From: Argentina anserina
Lineage: Eukaryota; Streptophyta; Magnoliopsida; Rosales; Rosaceae
Reading direction: 5' to 3'
Assembly (NCBI RefSeq): GCF_933775445.1
Contig: NC_065877.1
Location: 25,668,001 to 25,732,000, forward strand
DNA length: 64,000 nucleotides
Position numbers and translations under genes: made by a program
In this document: piece by piece, positions 44,193 through 55,596 of the stretch
Layout: each line of letters begins with the position of its first letter
Numbering within the stretch: the first letter of the stretch is position 1
The notes under the pieces: generated by a model
Databases searched by the model: none
Told to the model about the DNA's origin: nothing
Seen by the model: only the letters and a program-made list of their open reading frames with translations

Positions 44193-45145
44193 CCTTCTGC
44201 ATTAGGGTACAAATAGGTCTTGCCACCATGGAAAAATCTTTGATGAATCTCTTATAAAATCCTGCATGACCAAGGAAAGAATGAACCTCTCTCACAGTTG
44301 TGGGAGAGGGTAAGTGATGCACAATATCAACTTTATCTTTGTCTACCTCAATACCCTTAGCAGATACAATATGTCCCAAAACTATCCCTTGATTAACCAT
44401 GAAATGACATTTTTCCCAATTAAGCACAAGGTTAGTTTCTACACACCTTCTCAATATTAACTCTAAGTTCTCTAAACATGCATCAAAGTCTTTACCATAA
44501 ACACTAAAGTCATCCATAAAACTTCAATGATATTTTTGATAAAGTCAGGAAAATAGCAAGCATATATCGCTGAAATGACCCTGGTGCGTTGCACAACCCA
44601 AAGGGCATGTGTCGATAGGCAAACGTGCCAAATGGACATGTAAATGTCGTCTTCTATTGATCTCCCGGATGAATGCATATCTGGTTGTAGCCACTATACC
44701 CATCTAGAAAACAAAAGAACTCGTGCCCGGCTAATCTTTCCAACATCTGGTTTATGAACGACAAAGACATGTGATCCTTGCGTGTTGTAGCATTCAACTT
44801 CCTATAATCAATGCACATCCTATGACCAGTCACCAACCTCTGGGGTACTAACTCATTCGCCTCATTTTTCACAACAGTTACCCCACTCTTCTTAGGCACA
44901 ACCTGCACTGGTAAAATCCACCGACTGTCCGAAATAGGATAGATCACTCCACAATCAAGCAGGTTGATCACCTTATCTTTCACGATTTTCATCATTGGTG
45001 GGTGCAATCTCCTTTGAGCATCACGTGTAGGCTTGGCGCCATCCTCCAATAGTATCATATGAACACAAGTTGTAGGGCTTATTCCCTTGATATCCGCCAA
45101 AGTCCATCCAATAGCGATCTTATTCCTCTTAAGCACATCAATCAA
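44128..45145 (-). pseudogene. Athila reverse transcriptase, broken
   Basis: 44654-45145 is the N-terminal half (IKGISPTTCVHMILLEDGAK, RRLHPPMMKIVKDKVINLLDCGVIYPISDS, RMCIDYRKLNATTRKDHM, FFCFLDGYSGYNQI). A break follows. 44128-44517 begins at the catalytic MDDFSVYGKDFDACLENL and continues with GIVLGHIVSAKGIEVDKDK and FLGHAGFYKRFIKDFS. About 45 codons around PFGLCNAP are out of frame between them. Confidence 0.86.
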
Positions 45146-45482
45146 TCTTGCTTCCTGCTACTCACTCAATGTTGATGACACAATAACTGGTAGAGTATCA
45201 TCCTTTCCAAGGTACACATACTTCAAATGATCTGGAAGCTCATTCAAATCTAACTTTGGGGCCTGAACCACATATGGTAGCAATTTGTTAGTGGAAATGG
45301 GAATTGACAAGAAAGAGGGATACCTTCTGTACGGTTGAGCTTCAAGCTCACAAAGTATTTCGAAAATCTTGCTCCACAGCTAATTGCTATGCTTCTAACA
45401 TTTCTGACATAAAATGTGCAATAGAATCAACAACATCCACAGAAAAGCACGAGTTAAGGTCAGAAACTGGGTATTTCATAGC

Positions 45483-46340
45483 CTAAAAAATGTTGAAGCT
45501 GATAATATCTCCATCGAATTCCATTGATAAACTCTCATTTGCCACATCGATACTTGTCCTAGCAGTCCTCATGAACAGTCTCCCCAAAAGCAGTGGAGTT
45601 GTCTCCAAGGGTGATACCTCCATGTCTAGCACATAAAAATCTGCAGGAACAATCAAGTGACTGACCTGCACAAAGACATCCTCAACATACCCCTTAGGGT
45701 ACTTGTTAGATCGATCAGCTAATTGGATAATCACATTATCATTCTTCAAATGTCCTAATCCTAGTGATTGATAAACATTATATGGCATGACATTTATCGA
45801 TGCACCTAGATCAAGCATAACATTTTCAAATAACGTGTTACCAATTTTGCATGGGACAGAGAAACTTCCCGGGTCTTTCATCTTAGGGGGTAGCTTCATT
45901 TGGATGACAGCAGAAACTGTCTCATTCATGTTTACTACCTTCTCCTCCCTAGTTTTTCTTCTTGAAGTACAAATCTCCTTTAGAAATTTCGCATACTTTG
46001 GAACTTGCTTTATACACTCCAACAATGGAAGGTTAACTTGCACCTTCCTAAATACTTCCAACACCTCCTCATCTGATTTATCATTCTTGCTTTTTGCAAA
46101 CCTATAAGGGAAAGGTACACACAAAAGGGGATTAGTTTTAACTAAGTCACTTGAGTTAAAAATTGTAGCTTTTTGTGCATCATGGGACAGCACAAGCTCC
46201 TTTTTGGAGGTTGCTGGATCTTTCTGCAAGTCCATCTTCACAATTTTGTCACTTCCACTTTCCTCAAGAACATCATGGGCCGTGTGAGCCTTCTTTGCAA
46301 CATTATGTCTCTCCTTAAGCTCGAGTCCACTCCTTGTCAT
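45483..46340 (-). pseudogene. Athila protease region
   Basis: A 285-codon open frame with FPYRFAKSKNDKSDEEVLEVFRKVQVNLPLLECIKQVPKYAKFLKE, then the retropepsin motif VMLDLGASINVMPYNVYQSLGLG and PADFYVLDME...TPLLLGRLFMRTA. The active-site triad is D-L-G, which is normal for Athila. It is the best-preserved frame of the element. Between 45146 and 45482 a decayed linker leads to RT. Confidence 0.86.
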
Positions 46341-46430
46341 GATAGCTTGGGCTTACTCATTTCTTGGGTTGGGTATGACACCACTTGGCAGCTTCCCTTG
46401 CTCAGAAAAATGGCCCATGAAGTCCACTAC

Positions 46431-47904
46431 CTAGCTTATATGCATTTTCAGCTCCGCAATGTCCTTGTTATTCGCTTGTTGACCCACCACCAAAGTTTGA
46501 GTCACAGTGTTCAACTGACTTTGCCCAGCAGCTAAAGATTTCGACATCTCATCATAGTTAAGAGCAGCAGCCACGTTTGGAGGTGGTACATTGAGTAGTG
46601 GAGCTTGTGGTCTAAATAAACTAGTCGGACGAGGCCCAAATTGCATAGCATTTTAATGTGGCCTTAGTACATTCTCATTGTTGGACCACCGAAAGTTAGG
46701 ATGATCACGTAGGCCAAGATTGTAGGTGTTTGAATATGGATTGTACTTCTGACCTCCTTGATAACCAAGGGCATTGACTTCCTTATACCCTCCACTAGAA
46801 GCAACTTGAGGACACTGATCAGTAGGGTGTCCCTCCATACATATTCCACAAACTTGAGCTCCACTAGTCTTCATGAAATGGCTCATCATCTTGGACAACT
46901 TATCAACTTTGTCCTCTAGAGCAGAGTTCGAACTAGAGTGAGTTTCATGCACCTACCGTGTGGCACTTGCAGATGTCCTAAAATGTTAGTTGTTCATTGC
47001 TCTCTTTTCTAAAAGATATTTCGCCACTACATTGCTTTTGTCCAAAAACGACCACTAGCACCTGAATCAAGGAACTCTCTTTCCATTTGTAGAAGCCCTT
47101 CATAAAAGTACTGAAGCAATAAACATTACCTAATGTCATGAGCTGGACATGATGCTACAAGAGACTTGAATCTCTCATAGTAGTTGTGAAACGACTCATC
47201 CGGCCCTTGCTTACCAGTGATCTGCTTCCTTATGTGAGTAACTCTTGAAGATGGAAAATACTTGGATAGAAATTCGTTCACCATAGTAGTCCAAGAAGTA
47301 ATCCTACCAGCTGGCACCTCAAACAACCATTTCTGAGCACGATCCTCCAATGAGTAAGGAAAAGCTCTCATCTTCACAATTTGAATGTCTGCTCCTCTAA
47401 GGCACATAGTCTCACAGTTGAACTGGAACAGAGTGAGATGTTGATTAGGATCCTCACCAGAAAGTCCATGAAACATGGCAAATGGTGCAGAAATCCACTC
47501 TTCAAAACGAAATCACTAGTGTTCTCCTCCTCTGGGACACAATACGCAATGTTAGAGGGCGCTGTCCCACTAACTTCTCCTTCAACTTGACCATTTTGTT
47601 CTCTAATCGATGTCATTACTTCTTCTTGAACTGGAACTTGAACTTTAGGTTCTGGATCAGGTAGATCGAAATTCAACTGGGCCAATGGAAATGGGCTTGT
47701 CAACAATTCCAACTCTGGATCCTCAAAGAACAATGGATTGAGCCCACTACCATTTGATGCACTTGGAAATTGCGAAATAGACCCAAACTCTCTTTCTTCG
47801 TGAAATGAATCTGATTCAATGGAAACGTTATCAAACTGAGCTTGAGGCTGAATTCTTTTCAGGCGTGCACTAATCTCATCGGACCAACCACTAATCTTGC
47901 ACAT
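46431..47904 (-). pseudogene. Athila gag, broken
   Basis: 47374-47904 is an acidic N-terminal part. 47126-47476 is the core (FHGLSGEDPNQHLTLFQFNCE, MRAFPYSLEDRAQKWLFEVPAGRITSWTTMVNEFLSKYFPSSR). 46653-46952 has a knuckle-like CGICMEGHPTDQCP and a proline/asparagine-rich tail. 46431-46646 continues to protease. Gag would form the particle shell. The frame is broken at least three times. Confidence 0.82.
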
Positions 47905-48988
47905 TCATTAGCCTGAAAAGAACACATATTAGCAACTTTACAAAGTATGAAATACAACTATAAGTAAATATAAACTTCTTTTTTTTACAAATTTCGTTCT
48001 CTTTCCTCTTTCACAAAGGTAAATCTTCTTTTTACTTTCTTTGAAATTTTGTTTCTCTTGTTCTTATATGTTTCAAAATGTCCAAGTGTAGTAGTATAAC
48101 TAAGTCTAATTGATTTTATTCACACACAATCCTAACTTTTAAGGTACGTGGAGCAGAGGAGTTAACTGTGCAATGGACTGAAACAGCCACATGTAATGGT
48201 CTTGCTTTATCTGATATACCTTAAAAGTTAGAATATTATTTTCTTCTGAAACTATATACATTTATTTATACAAAGTTATTTTCTAAGTTATAAAGCGAGG
48301 TGGATGTGCGGCCTAAGTACGTCGTCTAGACACAAACTCATTCCTTTGTTTCAGAAGGCTGGATAGTTAGAATCATAGATAGTCACAAGGCATGACTCAT
48401 TTATTGGACACCACAGAGACCACATCCTCAAAAGGATGTTTTCCCTATCGACTCCATCACCAAGATGTATGTCAGTCTGTGGGTCTCTGAGATCCAATTT
48501 TGTAAACCTTGAACCAGGGTAATGAAAATAGCAAGCCCCTTACTCAGCTCGGAATAACTTTGTGTGTTAGACTGGCTTCAAAGTATTAATAAAAGTCACC
48601 CTCTACCCCAAGTGACATTTTCAAGGTACAAATAGAGGTTAAGGCTAATATTAACAAAATTGACTTTACTTATTCCGTTCACCTTATAACTTACAATAAA
48701 CTAAACATAAAATAAACATTTAGCTTCCTTAAAAATTTAACTAAATGTAACAAATATCCTACATGCATACTACTACAACAATGTAACAAATAACAACTTC
48801 TTAACAAACAAAAACTCTATCTCAAACACAATTTACGATATGAACTATTTTTTTTTCTTTTTCGGATTACTATTTCACAGAAGCACTATTTTACGGTTAC
48901 TGTTCACATAAACATATTAATCAAAATACAATTATACAATTCACAATATAACACAAAATTAACACTTCAAAGCATTGAGAATTAATCA
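47905..48988. other. Athila 5' leader
   Basis: AT-rich untranslated leader between primer site and gag on minus. No ORF is present. Confidence 0.55.
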
Positions 48989-49011
48989 ATTCCTCGGCAA
49001 CAGCGCAAAAA
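48989..49011 (-). other. Primer-binding site of the Athila element (tRNA-Asp type)
   Basis: Minus strand TTTTTGCGCTGTTGCCGAGGA directly follows the 5' LTR end. It matches the Athila-type consensus TTGGCGCCGTTGCCGGGGA with a few changes. Confidence 0.75.
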
Positions 49012-51264
49012 TGATAGATCGTTGGTTAGAACGTCTATAAAATACCCTGAAAAACATCATCATTAGTATAGAATGAGCATGGATCGTTCAGTCCGGAGAA
49101 TCAAAAGGGCCTCAAAACTTATCATGTTATTGAGGGATTTGATTTGGATTCTAAAACTACTACTTAAAATAAATCCTAAATTACTTATATACAATTGATC
49201 TACCACTCATCACATAACCAAAATATGAATTCTACTCAAGAAACGTGTATGACACGCATAGAATAACCAATAGGCAGCAACAATTTTCGATTCTTTCCTA
49301 GTCCATTTCAATTCCAATTCTAATTAGAGTCCAAAGCGGTTCATCTAATCATTAAGATTTCTTAATTATTTAGAATCAACGAAGCATTCAATCCTAAACA
49401 TATGCTAGAAAGAGTTCAACATAACGAAGCGTACTAGTTAAACAACAAAGTACCACATAAGCACATTAAGTCGAATTGGAGACATATACGCAAGCATGAC
49501 ATCACTCATCTTGATTAATCATGCAAATTCCCAGAACTATCACAGCCCTATAGAAGTACCAATAATTGAAACACGAAGCGCATAACTCAATTAAAGATTA
49601 CTTTGGTGAATGAAATCGCAACCTTAGGAGAACCATGGCCGTGGCTTCCACAAGCATTGATTTAGATGTACAAGTTCATGGAATCAATTGAAATAAAACC
49701 TAAAAAGAAATCAGAAACCCTACTGCCCTAAGTCATAACACACAACATACACACATATTTAAGAGTTCATACAATCAAAACATAAAACCAAATAAGTCTG
49801 AAAATATGTTCTTCATATATGAAACCGAAAATAACATCCAAATACTCATACAATGAATTCGAAAATTTCAGAAAACCAAAATAAAAATTACAAGCCATGG
49901 ATGAATCACACATTAGAAACCTTGAAGGATTCAGCAAGGATGATTTTGATATGGAAGAGGAGGAAGGGTAGCACGGCTATGGTGGGGATGTATGAAGTTT
50001 GTGGCTTGAATTTTTTTGATGTATTTTAGCAGAGGTTCGGCCTAGCTTTGTGAGTGAGATGTGATAGTATTGTGAAGAATACCGTGCTATATATAGAGGA
50101 AGGAGAAGAGAAGAGCAACTCGGCATTGGGCTGATCCATCAAGGATGCACGGCTAGGATGTTTCCATGATGAGATCGTGTGGCTCTCATATTTCCTTGTA
50201 AAATCAGTCTTTATCTCCTTCTTTATCTCTTGTATACACGGCTGGACTCCTTGTTATTTTTTGATTTGGATGGCACGGCTGATCTCCTAGATAATCTCCA
50301 AAGCTTCACACGGCAAAAGCTTCATATCTTTTCTCTCCTTGTTGCCGTGTGAGTCTTCCTTGTACACGGCCTGATCTCCTTTTTAATCTCTTTGAATTAT
50401 CTTTTAATTCTGAAATTCATCTCCTTAATTCCCTAAATACATTGGCACGTCATGGGACTCCTATAAATTCTCAAGCACTTCACACGGCTAAGACTCCTTC
50501 TCCTTTTTGGATTTGGACGGCATCTCTTCTTTAATCCGTGAGTTTCCTTCTTCTTTAAGCTTTGTCGTGGCTTGTCTTCTTTTCCAATTCGAAATATGAC
50601 TCCTCATTGTTCTCCAAATGCACGGCCTCATCCATGTAAGCACGGCTCCTTTATTTTCTCAAACTGTGAGTCTCTAACTCCTTGCACGGCTAGGACTCCA
50701 TTAATTCCTCAAATTATCTCTTAAATCCAAAATCTGAAAATAAGAAAAGAAAAACATAAGTAAGAGATAATGTATTTCGAAAATCATGTCATAATATAGA
50801 CAATTGTTGTCTTAAAAAGACACATGTAATAGATGAGCTTAGCTACATTAGGAAAGTTTATAATTTGCATAAAAGAAACTTACTAGAACAAGTAAGTTTT
50901 CATTTAAGAAAGTTTTGTAAAAAGAGTTTCAGTTCAAGTTGGACTCTCCCAAATGGTACGTTTCCTAGTCTAATAAGGATTCCTAGTGCAAACAGGACTA
51001 TCAAGATATCGCCAATGCGACCAAAACGTAGAAAGATGAAGACTCCTAATCCAACTAGGTTTCCTAGTCCTATAAAGATTCATACTCAAACTAGGACTCT
51101 AGATCAATTTTTCGCTTTTAACTTATTTAAGCACAAAAACACAATTAATACCGTCAATGACTCCTACTATGACTCAATGACTTGATATTACAACAATAAG
51201 GGCTAAGCAAAGTACAAATGGAGGTAAAAACATATTAAGAACGTAGCACAAAGTGCTCCTATCA
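49012..51264 (-). repeat. 5' LTR of the Athila element (2,253 bp, complete)
   Basis: Plus-strand ends TGATAGATCG...GCTCCTATCA, with short inverted termini TGATAG/CTATCA. The TATA is at about 50087-50097 on minus. Divergence from the left LTR is a few percent by eye, with small indels such as an extra CTGGACTCCTTG segment at about 50241-50280. Confidence 0.9.
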
Positions 51265-51651
51265 CAGCGGCACAGGGCCGAGAAGCCTCGTTGGTGAAAG
51301 AGAGAAGGAGGGTGTTTTGTGCTATCGCACAAAAATAAGAGAGAGAGAGAGAGAGAGAGAGTTTGGACCCAGGTCTTGGGCTCGGGTCATGGGTTAGAGA
51401 ATTGGGCTTCTACAAGCCCTATAAGAAAAACCCAATTGTAAAAAAAAAATATAATTTTTAGAAAACATTTAAAATCAAAGTAAAACTTTAGAAATTTGTA
51501 AAAAATTAAAACGAGCATCGGAAAAATATTTCAAAGACATTTCTGAGCTAGTGGCGACGTGTTATTTAATATCGACGTATTAAACTACATTTTCGACATT
51601 TATTAATCATAATGTGTCGTTAATTCGAGATTCAAAATCTCGGGTATTACA
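51265..51651 (-). repeat. Terminal part of an old large LTR, host of the Athila insertion
   Basis: It ends GAGATTCAAAATCTCGGGTATTACA on plus, i.e. starts TGTAATACCCGAGATTTTGA on minus, the same style as the solo LTR start at 32061 (TGTAATAACCCGA). The final 20 bases include a small palindrome (GAGATT..AATCTC). A (GA)n run is at 51333-51361. No target duplication could be matched because the other end is unresolved. Confidence 0.5.
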
Positions 51652-51983
51652 ATGTAACAATTGCAAAGTCCCTCCCTTTCTAACAGATCTTAAATAAGGC
51701 TCACACACCTTATATAAGATCAACAAGGTCAGTGGATTAAACAAAACAATATCATGTACAGTAAAAAATCTATAAAAAATAATATCGGGATCAGAAGAAA
51801 TTATTACTTTAGGAGGATTATTTATTTATTTATCAATAAATTAATAAATTATTATTATGTAAAGAGTTTTTGTTGTTATTCCAGCTGAATTGATGATAAT
51901 CGTTTAGTTTGACTAATATGTTTAATTTTAGGTACGATTATATATTTATTCACTTTCAAAATTTAGTATAATCTTATGTCTAA

Positions 51984-53168
51984 GGGGGTGTATTGTATAT
52001 GAAATTTGTGGGAGTTTTAAAGAAATCCATGGAATTCAGAATTTTAAGTGTATTCAAGAAAGATTTTTAATTATCCCTACAAGTCTAGGTGTATTTAATT
52101 AGGATTTTAGAATGTCATTATGAATTCCATGAGGGTCTGTGAGTATTCAATCAGGACTTTTTAAAATCAATAGAAGTCTATAGGTATTAAAAATATCATT
52201 TATACTTATAGAATTTTAAACTCATTGACTATCTAGTGTTAATTATACATTCCACTATTCAGAAATTGTTTGGCCTTTAGATTAAAAGATTTTCATGGAC
52301 TTTTCCATGAACTTTCTCATTGTATTTAAATATTTCATTCTTTGTCATTTTTCTTTATTTTCTTTTCTTTACCAATTCTTTTTCCTACAATCCAACATAG
52401 TTATTCAACCTTTAATTGATATCTTCTTCTTTTATGTTATGTTCTTACATTGTATTGTTGTACTTACTAAAACATCATTCTCATTTGTGTACACATGTCC
52501 AATGCTAACCATAAAAACAATGATGACGAAAAAAGTACGTAAGAAAAAAAGATTAAATTTGTAAGATTTCTCTTACTTTCTTACAAATAATTGAGAGTAA
52601 TAGACACAACCAATAAATTTGCTTTAAACAAAAATTGTTTTATTGAAACTTTTATTAGCATGCATTCAGTGCCCATCTAATAGCACCCACAAGGCGTTAG
52701 AGAATCTAGGCCAACCTAGATGCTTAAGACTCACTCCGAAGTGAAGCAAATTATCACGGAACCGTGGACAATGAAGCAAATGGAACCGTAACCTTGTAAT
52801 TGACAAACATGGTCAACATGATTAGACTTGTTAAATAAGATTAAGGCCTTTTGAGGCCTAAAATATTGAGGTCAGCAATCATTTTTCATGCACGTTAATC
52901 AGTTACCGTACCTTATTTTCTTTACTAACAAAAAATGTAGTTTAATTTTTTGATGAGTATTAAAAAATATGTAGAAGTTGATCAATAGAATTCTGTGGAT
53001 TTCATAAATCAATAGAAATATGTAGAAATCAGTTAAAAGTCTGTGGTTGAAGTCAGTAATTTTAACAATTTTATGAAAGTCTGAGAACTTTTTTAAGAGT
53101 TCGTGGATTTTCTAAAAAGTTTGTCAATTAAAATAAGTCCACACAAATCTAAATACAATACACCCTCG
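51984..53168. mobile_element. TIR element with TAA target duplication (PIF/Harbinger-like, 1.19 kb)
   Basis: Left GGGGGTGTATTGTA and right TACAATACACCCTCG are inverted repeats apart from the outermost three bases. TAA flanks both ends (51981-51983, 53169-53171). Inside, phrases such as AAATCCATGGAATTC and TCTGTGGATTT recur near both ends in opposite orientation. The 89-codon ORF at 52295-52564 is hydrophobic and low-complexity and I do not regard it as a gene. Confidence 0.6.
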
Positions 53169-53493
53169 TAAAAGTAACTTTAAAATGATAAGTTTAAATA
53201 ATTATTTTCCTTAATTTCTATTATGAATTTTATCACTATTTTTTTAATATTTGATCAATTATTAATTATTTTAACTTATTTTTAAAATTTTATTAAATTA
53301 ATATTATTTTATATATTTGGTGGGACCTAAAGATATTTCAAAAAAAATATTATCTTAAACATTTAGCGAAGTTCTTAGTAATATACACTGGTCCCGAGTC
53401 TGAACAGATGAAAATTATCATTTAATCAAGATTATTAACTTATCAAGGTTCAACTATACATGAACACATCATCGTATCTCCATCTCCACGATT

Positions 53494-53690
53494 ATAACTA
53501 GAAGCTTGGCTTTGGTATAAACAATTTCACTAAAAAATTAAACTCCTTATATTACCCATGTGAAGATGTGGTTTGCCTAAATCTTCACTAGTATAACTGG
53601 AAGCTTGGCTTTGGTGTAAACAATTTCACTAAAAAATCAAACTCCCTATATTACCTATGTGAAGATGTGATTTGCCTAACTACTTGTTGT
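53494..53690. repeat. 99-bp tandem duplication
   Basis: ATAACTAGAAGCTTGGCTTTGGT.TAAACAATTTCACTAAAAAAT.AAACTCC and GTGAAGATGTG.TTTGCCTAA occur at 53494 and 53593. The copies differ at only a few positions. Confidence 0.85.
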
Positions 53691-53728
53691 TCCCGAATTT
53701 TTGAGATGCCAATAATTATAATCACCAA

Positions 53729-54856
53729 GGGCGTGTTCGGTATGGAATTGCAAAACTGTTTTTTGTATTATGAAAACATAAAACAAGCAAATACGTGTTC
53801 GGCTTCTCATACCCCCACAAACACGGGAAACAATTTTTCAGATATAACCATGAGCCTCTGTGTAAATATCAAAAACGACTTACTCTCGTTTTTGTTGTTT
53901 CCAGAGAACAACCATGTGAAGTTGTGAACCATAAAAGGAAGCCATGTCCTATGAACGAATCGACATGCCTATGAATGAATTTTACCATGCTCACCGTCCC
54001 AGCTATTTTTCAGACTTTCTTTCTCAACCCACAATTATTTGTTCCTGGTTTTTTTCACAACCCGGCCAGTTTCCTTTGCTCCATAGCAGTGTTGAACTGC
54101 TAATATATATACATGCATAATCTTGAGAATTGCAACATAAAAGAAAACAAGAAGGGAAGAGAAAAGGAAGAATTAAAAAGACTTGCAGTATTCAAACCCC
54201 TCCACTTGAATTATATCTCTTCTAATGTATACACATTGTTATAGAAACGGCAACTGAACAATCATTTTTCAATTAATCTAACTCAAGTTATTCCATTGAT
54301 GATGATAAGTGGGATTTCTGAGAAAAACCCAACAACCAGTGGCGGATCTAGGATTCGAAATTTGGCCGAAGGATTCAAAATGTAGAGTAGCAAGAAGATT
54401 ATAAGAGTTGTAATTAAAGATTTTTAATATTTTAAAGAAGAAGAATACATTCATGTAGGAAAAAATTTAGAGCCACAAATAATGTATGGGCTCCAGCCAA
54501 GGCAAGTCATGGGCCGTATCCGCCGGTGCCAACGACAACTTTTTCCAATCTATATAATTGGTTAGCAATTGTTCTTGGGCATAAATGAATTGCATTGTCG
54601 TGGTCTCGTGGATACATGTGTCAATATACCCGATGTTGCTTTAGAGACATAGAGAAGAAGGGTTGATGACCGGTGTTAGTAGATTGCAAAAGGCATCCTT
54701 CATCAATTGGAGTTGGTTTTACAAAAACCGTTTCTTAGCAATACATATACAGCGAATGCATTCTTAAAATATAAAAACATGAAGTTTAATTTATCATTTT
54801 CATTTTATAAAACTTTTTTGGGAAAATTATTTTGTAGAAGCTTACCGAACAAGGCC
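53729..54856. mobile_element. TIR element, ends GGGCGTGTTCGGTA / TACCGAACAAGGCC
   Basis: Imperfect inverted ends of about 14 bp resemble common plant MITEs that start GGGC.TGTTCGGT. No clear target duplication and no coding sequence. A smaller element (54337-54528) is nested in it. Confidence 0.45.
54337..54528. mobile_element. Small hAT-like MITE (192 bp)
   Basis: Left CAGTGGCGGATCTAGGA and right GTATCCGCCGGTG are inverted ends with mismatches. The 8-bp flanks CCAACAAC (54329-54336) and CCAACGAC (54529-54536) differ at one base. Confidence 0.55.
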
Positions 54857-55254
54857 TAATTGTTTCAATGAATACACAATTTGAAAATGGAGACTATACG
54901 TCTATACATTTGGCTCTAGCTCGCCAAGGGGAAACGGCTCTGGATTAATGCACTTGGTCGTCCCTACTCCCTAACACGAATGCTCGGAACTCGGAAGTAA
55001 CTTGGGTCAATATATTTCATATCCAGTCAAATGAACAGAACGAGGTAAAATGGGAAAGTCATCCCTTCCCCTTTGGAGTTTGGACCCACACTTCTTCCAC
55101 CAGTTCTGCACAGTTCAAAAATTCAAACACAAAAAGAAATAAAAATTGAAGAAAGGAAACTGCCAAGCTCACAACCACGTGTTCATCTCCTTCCACACCA
55201 CCCTTTGTGACTGTACATCACAACCGCTCTCCCCTAATACCCGACTCCACAGCC

Positions 55255-55596
55255 ACCTGTTCTCTCCTTCTTCTCTGTTCTCGTCGTCGTTACCCTCTTC
55301 GTATTAATGCCCCGCATTTCTCTCTCTACGTAAGGACAGCTATTTCGTCGTTTTGATCCAAAACCAAACCAACATTTGTTCAGAACTCATAGCCCATCTC
55401 TCAATCTCCCCCATTTCATATGAAAGCCACCACCTTTGGTCTCTCTGAGGTCCTATTGTGATTACCCACTTCATTTATCGACCCTGTTGTTGAAAAAGGT
55501 TACATTTTTCGGTTGTTTTGTGTGTGCTTTGATCGTTTGGATCCTACCCTTTTGGGAAGTTTGAAGCTTTTTGAAGGTGTTGGGGTGGGGCTTGAG
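55255..55596 (+). promoter_or_regulatory. Probable 5' UTR of the TMEM16 gene, CT-rich, with two short upstream ORFs
   Basis: A CT-rich leader (TCTCTCCTTCTTCTCT..) precedes the start codon by 250-340 bp, typical of plant 5' UTRs. Two upstream ATGs open short frames that close before the main start: 55307-55333 (8 codons plus stop) and 55420-55461 (13 codons plus stop). The transcription start is not known, so whether both are in the mRNA is unproven. Confidence 0.45.

Larger units (their letters stand above)
38469..51264 (-). mobile_element. Athila-type Ty3/gypsy retrotransposon
   Basis: A 12.8-kb minus-strand element: 5' LTR 49012-51264, primer site 48989-49011, gag-protease-RT-RNase H-integrase 47904 to 42358, a 1.8-kb non-coding segment, polypurine tract 40576-40592, 3' LTR 38469-40575. 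The Athila identity comes from the tRNA-Asp-type primer site, the protease DLGAS.N motif, large LTRs and a long gap between pol and the 3' LTR. The outer 130 bp or so of the 3' LTR are missing, so the target duplication cannot be checked. Coding regions are broken by several stops and frameshifts. Confidence 0.9.

Noticed and set aside
52295..52564. 89-codon hydrophobic ORF
   Set aside because: It lies inside a TIR element, its translation is F/L/I-rich low complexity from T-rich DNA, and there is no conserved motif.
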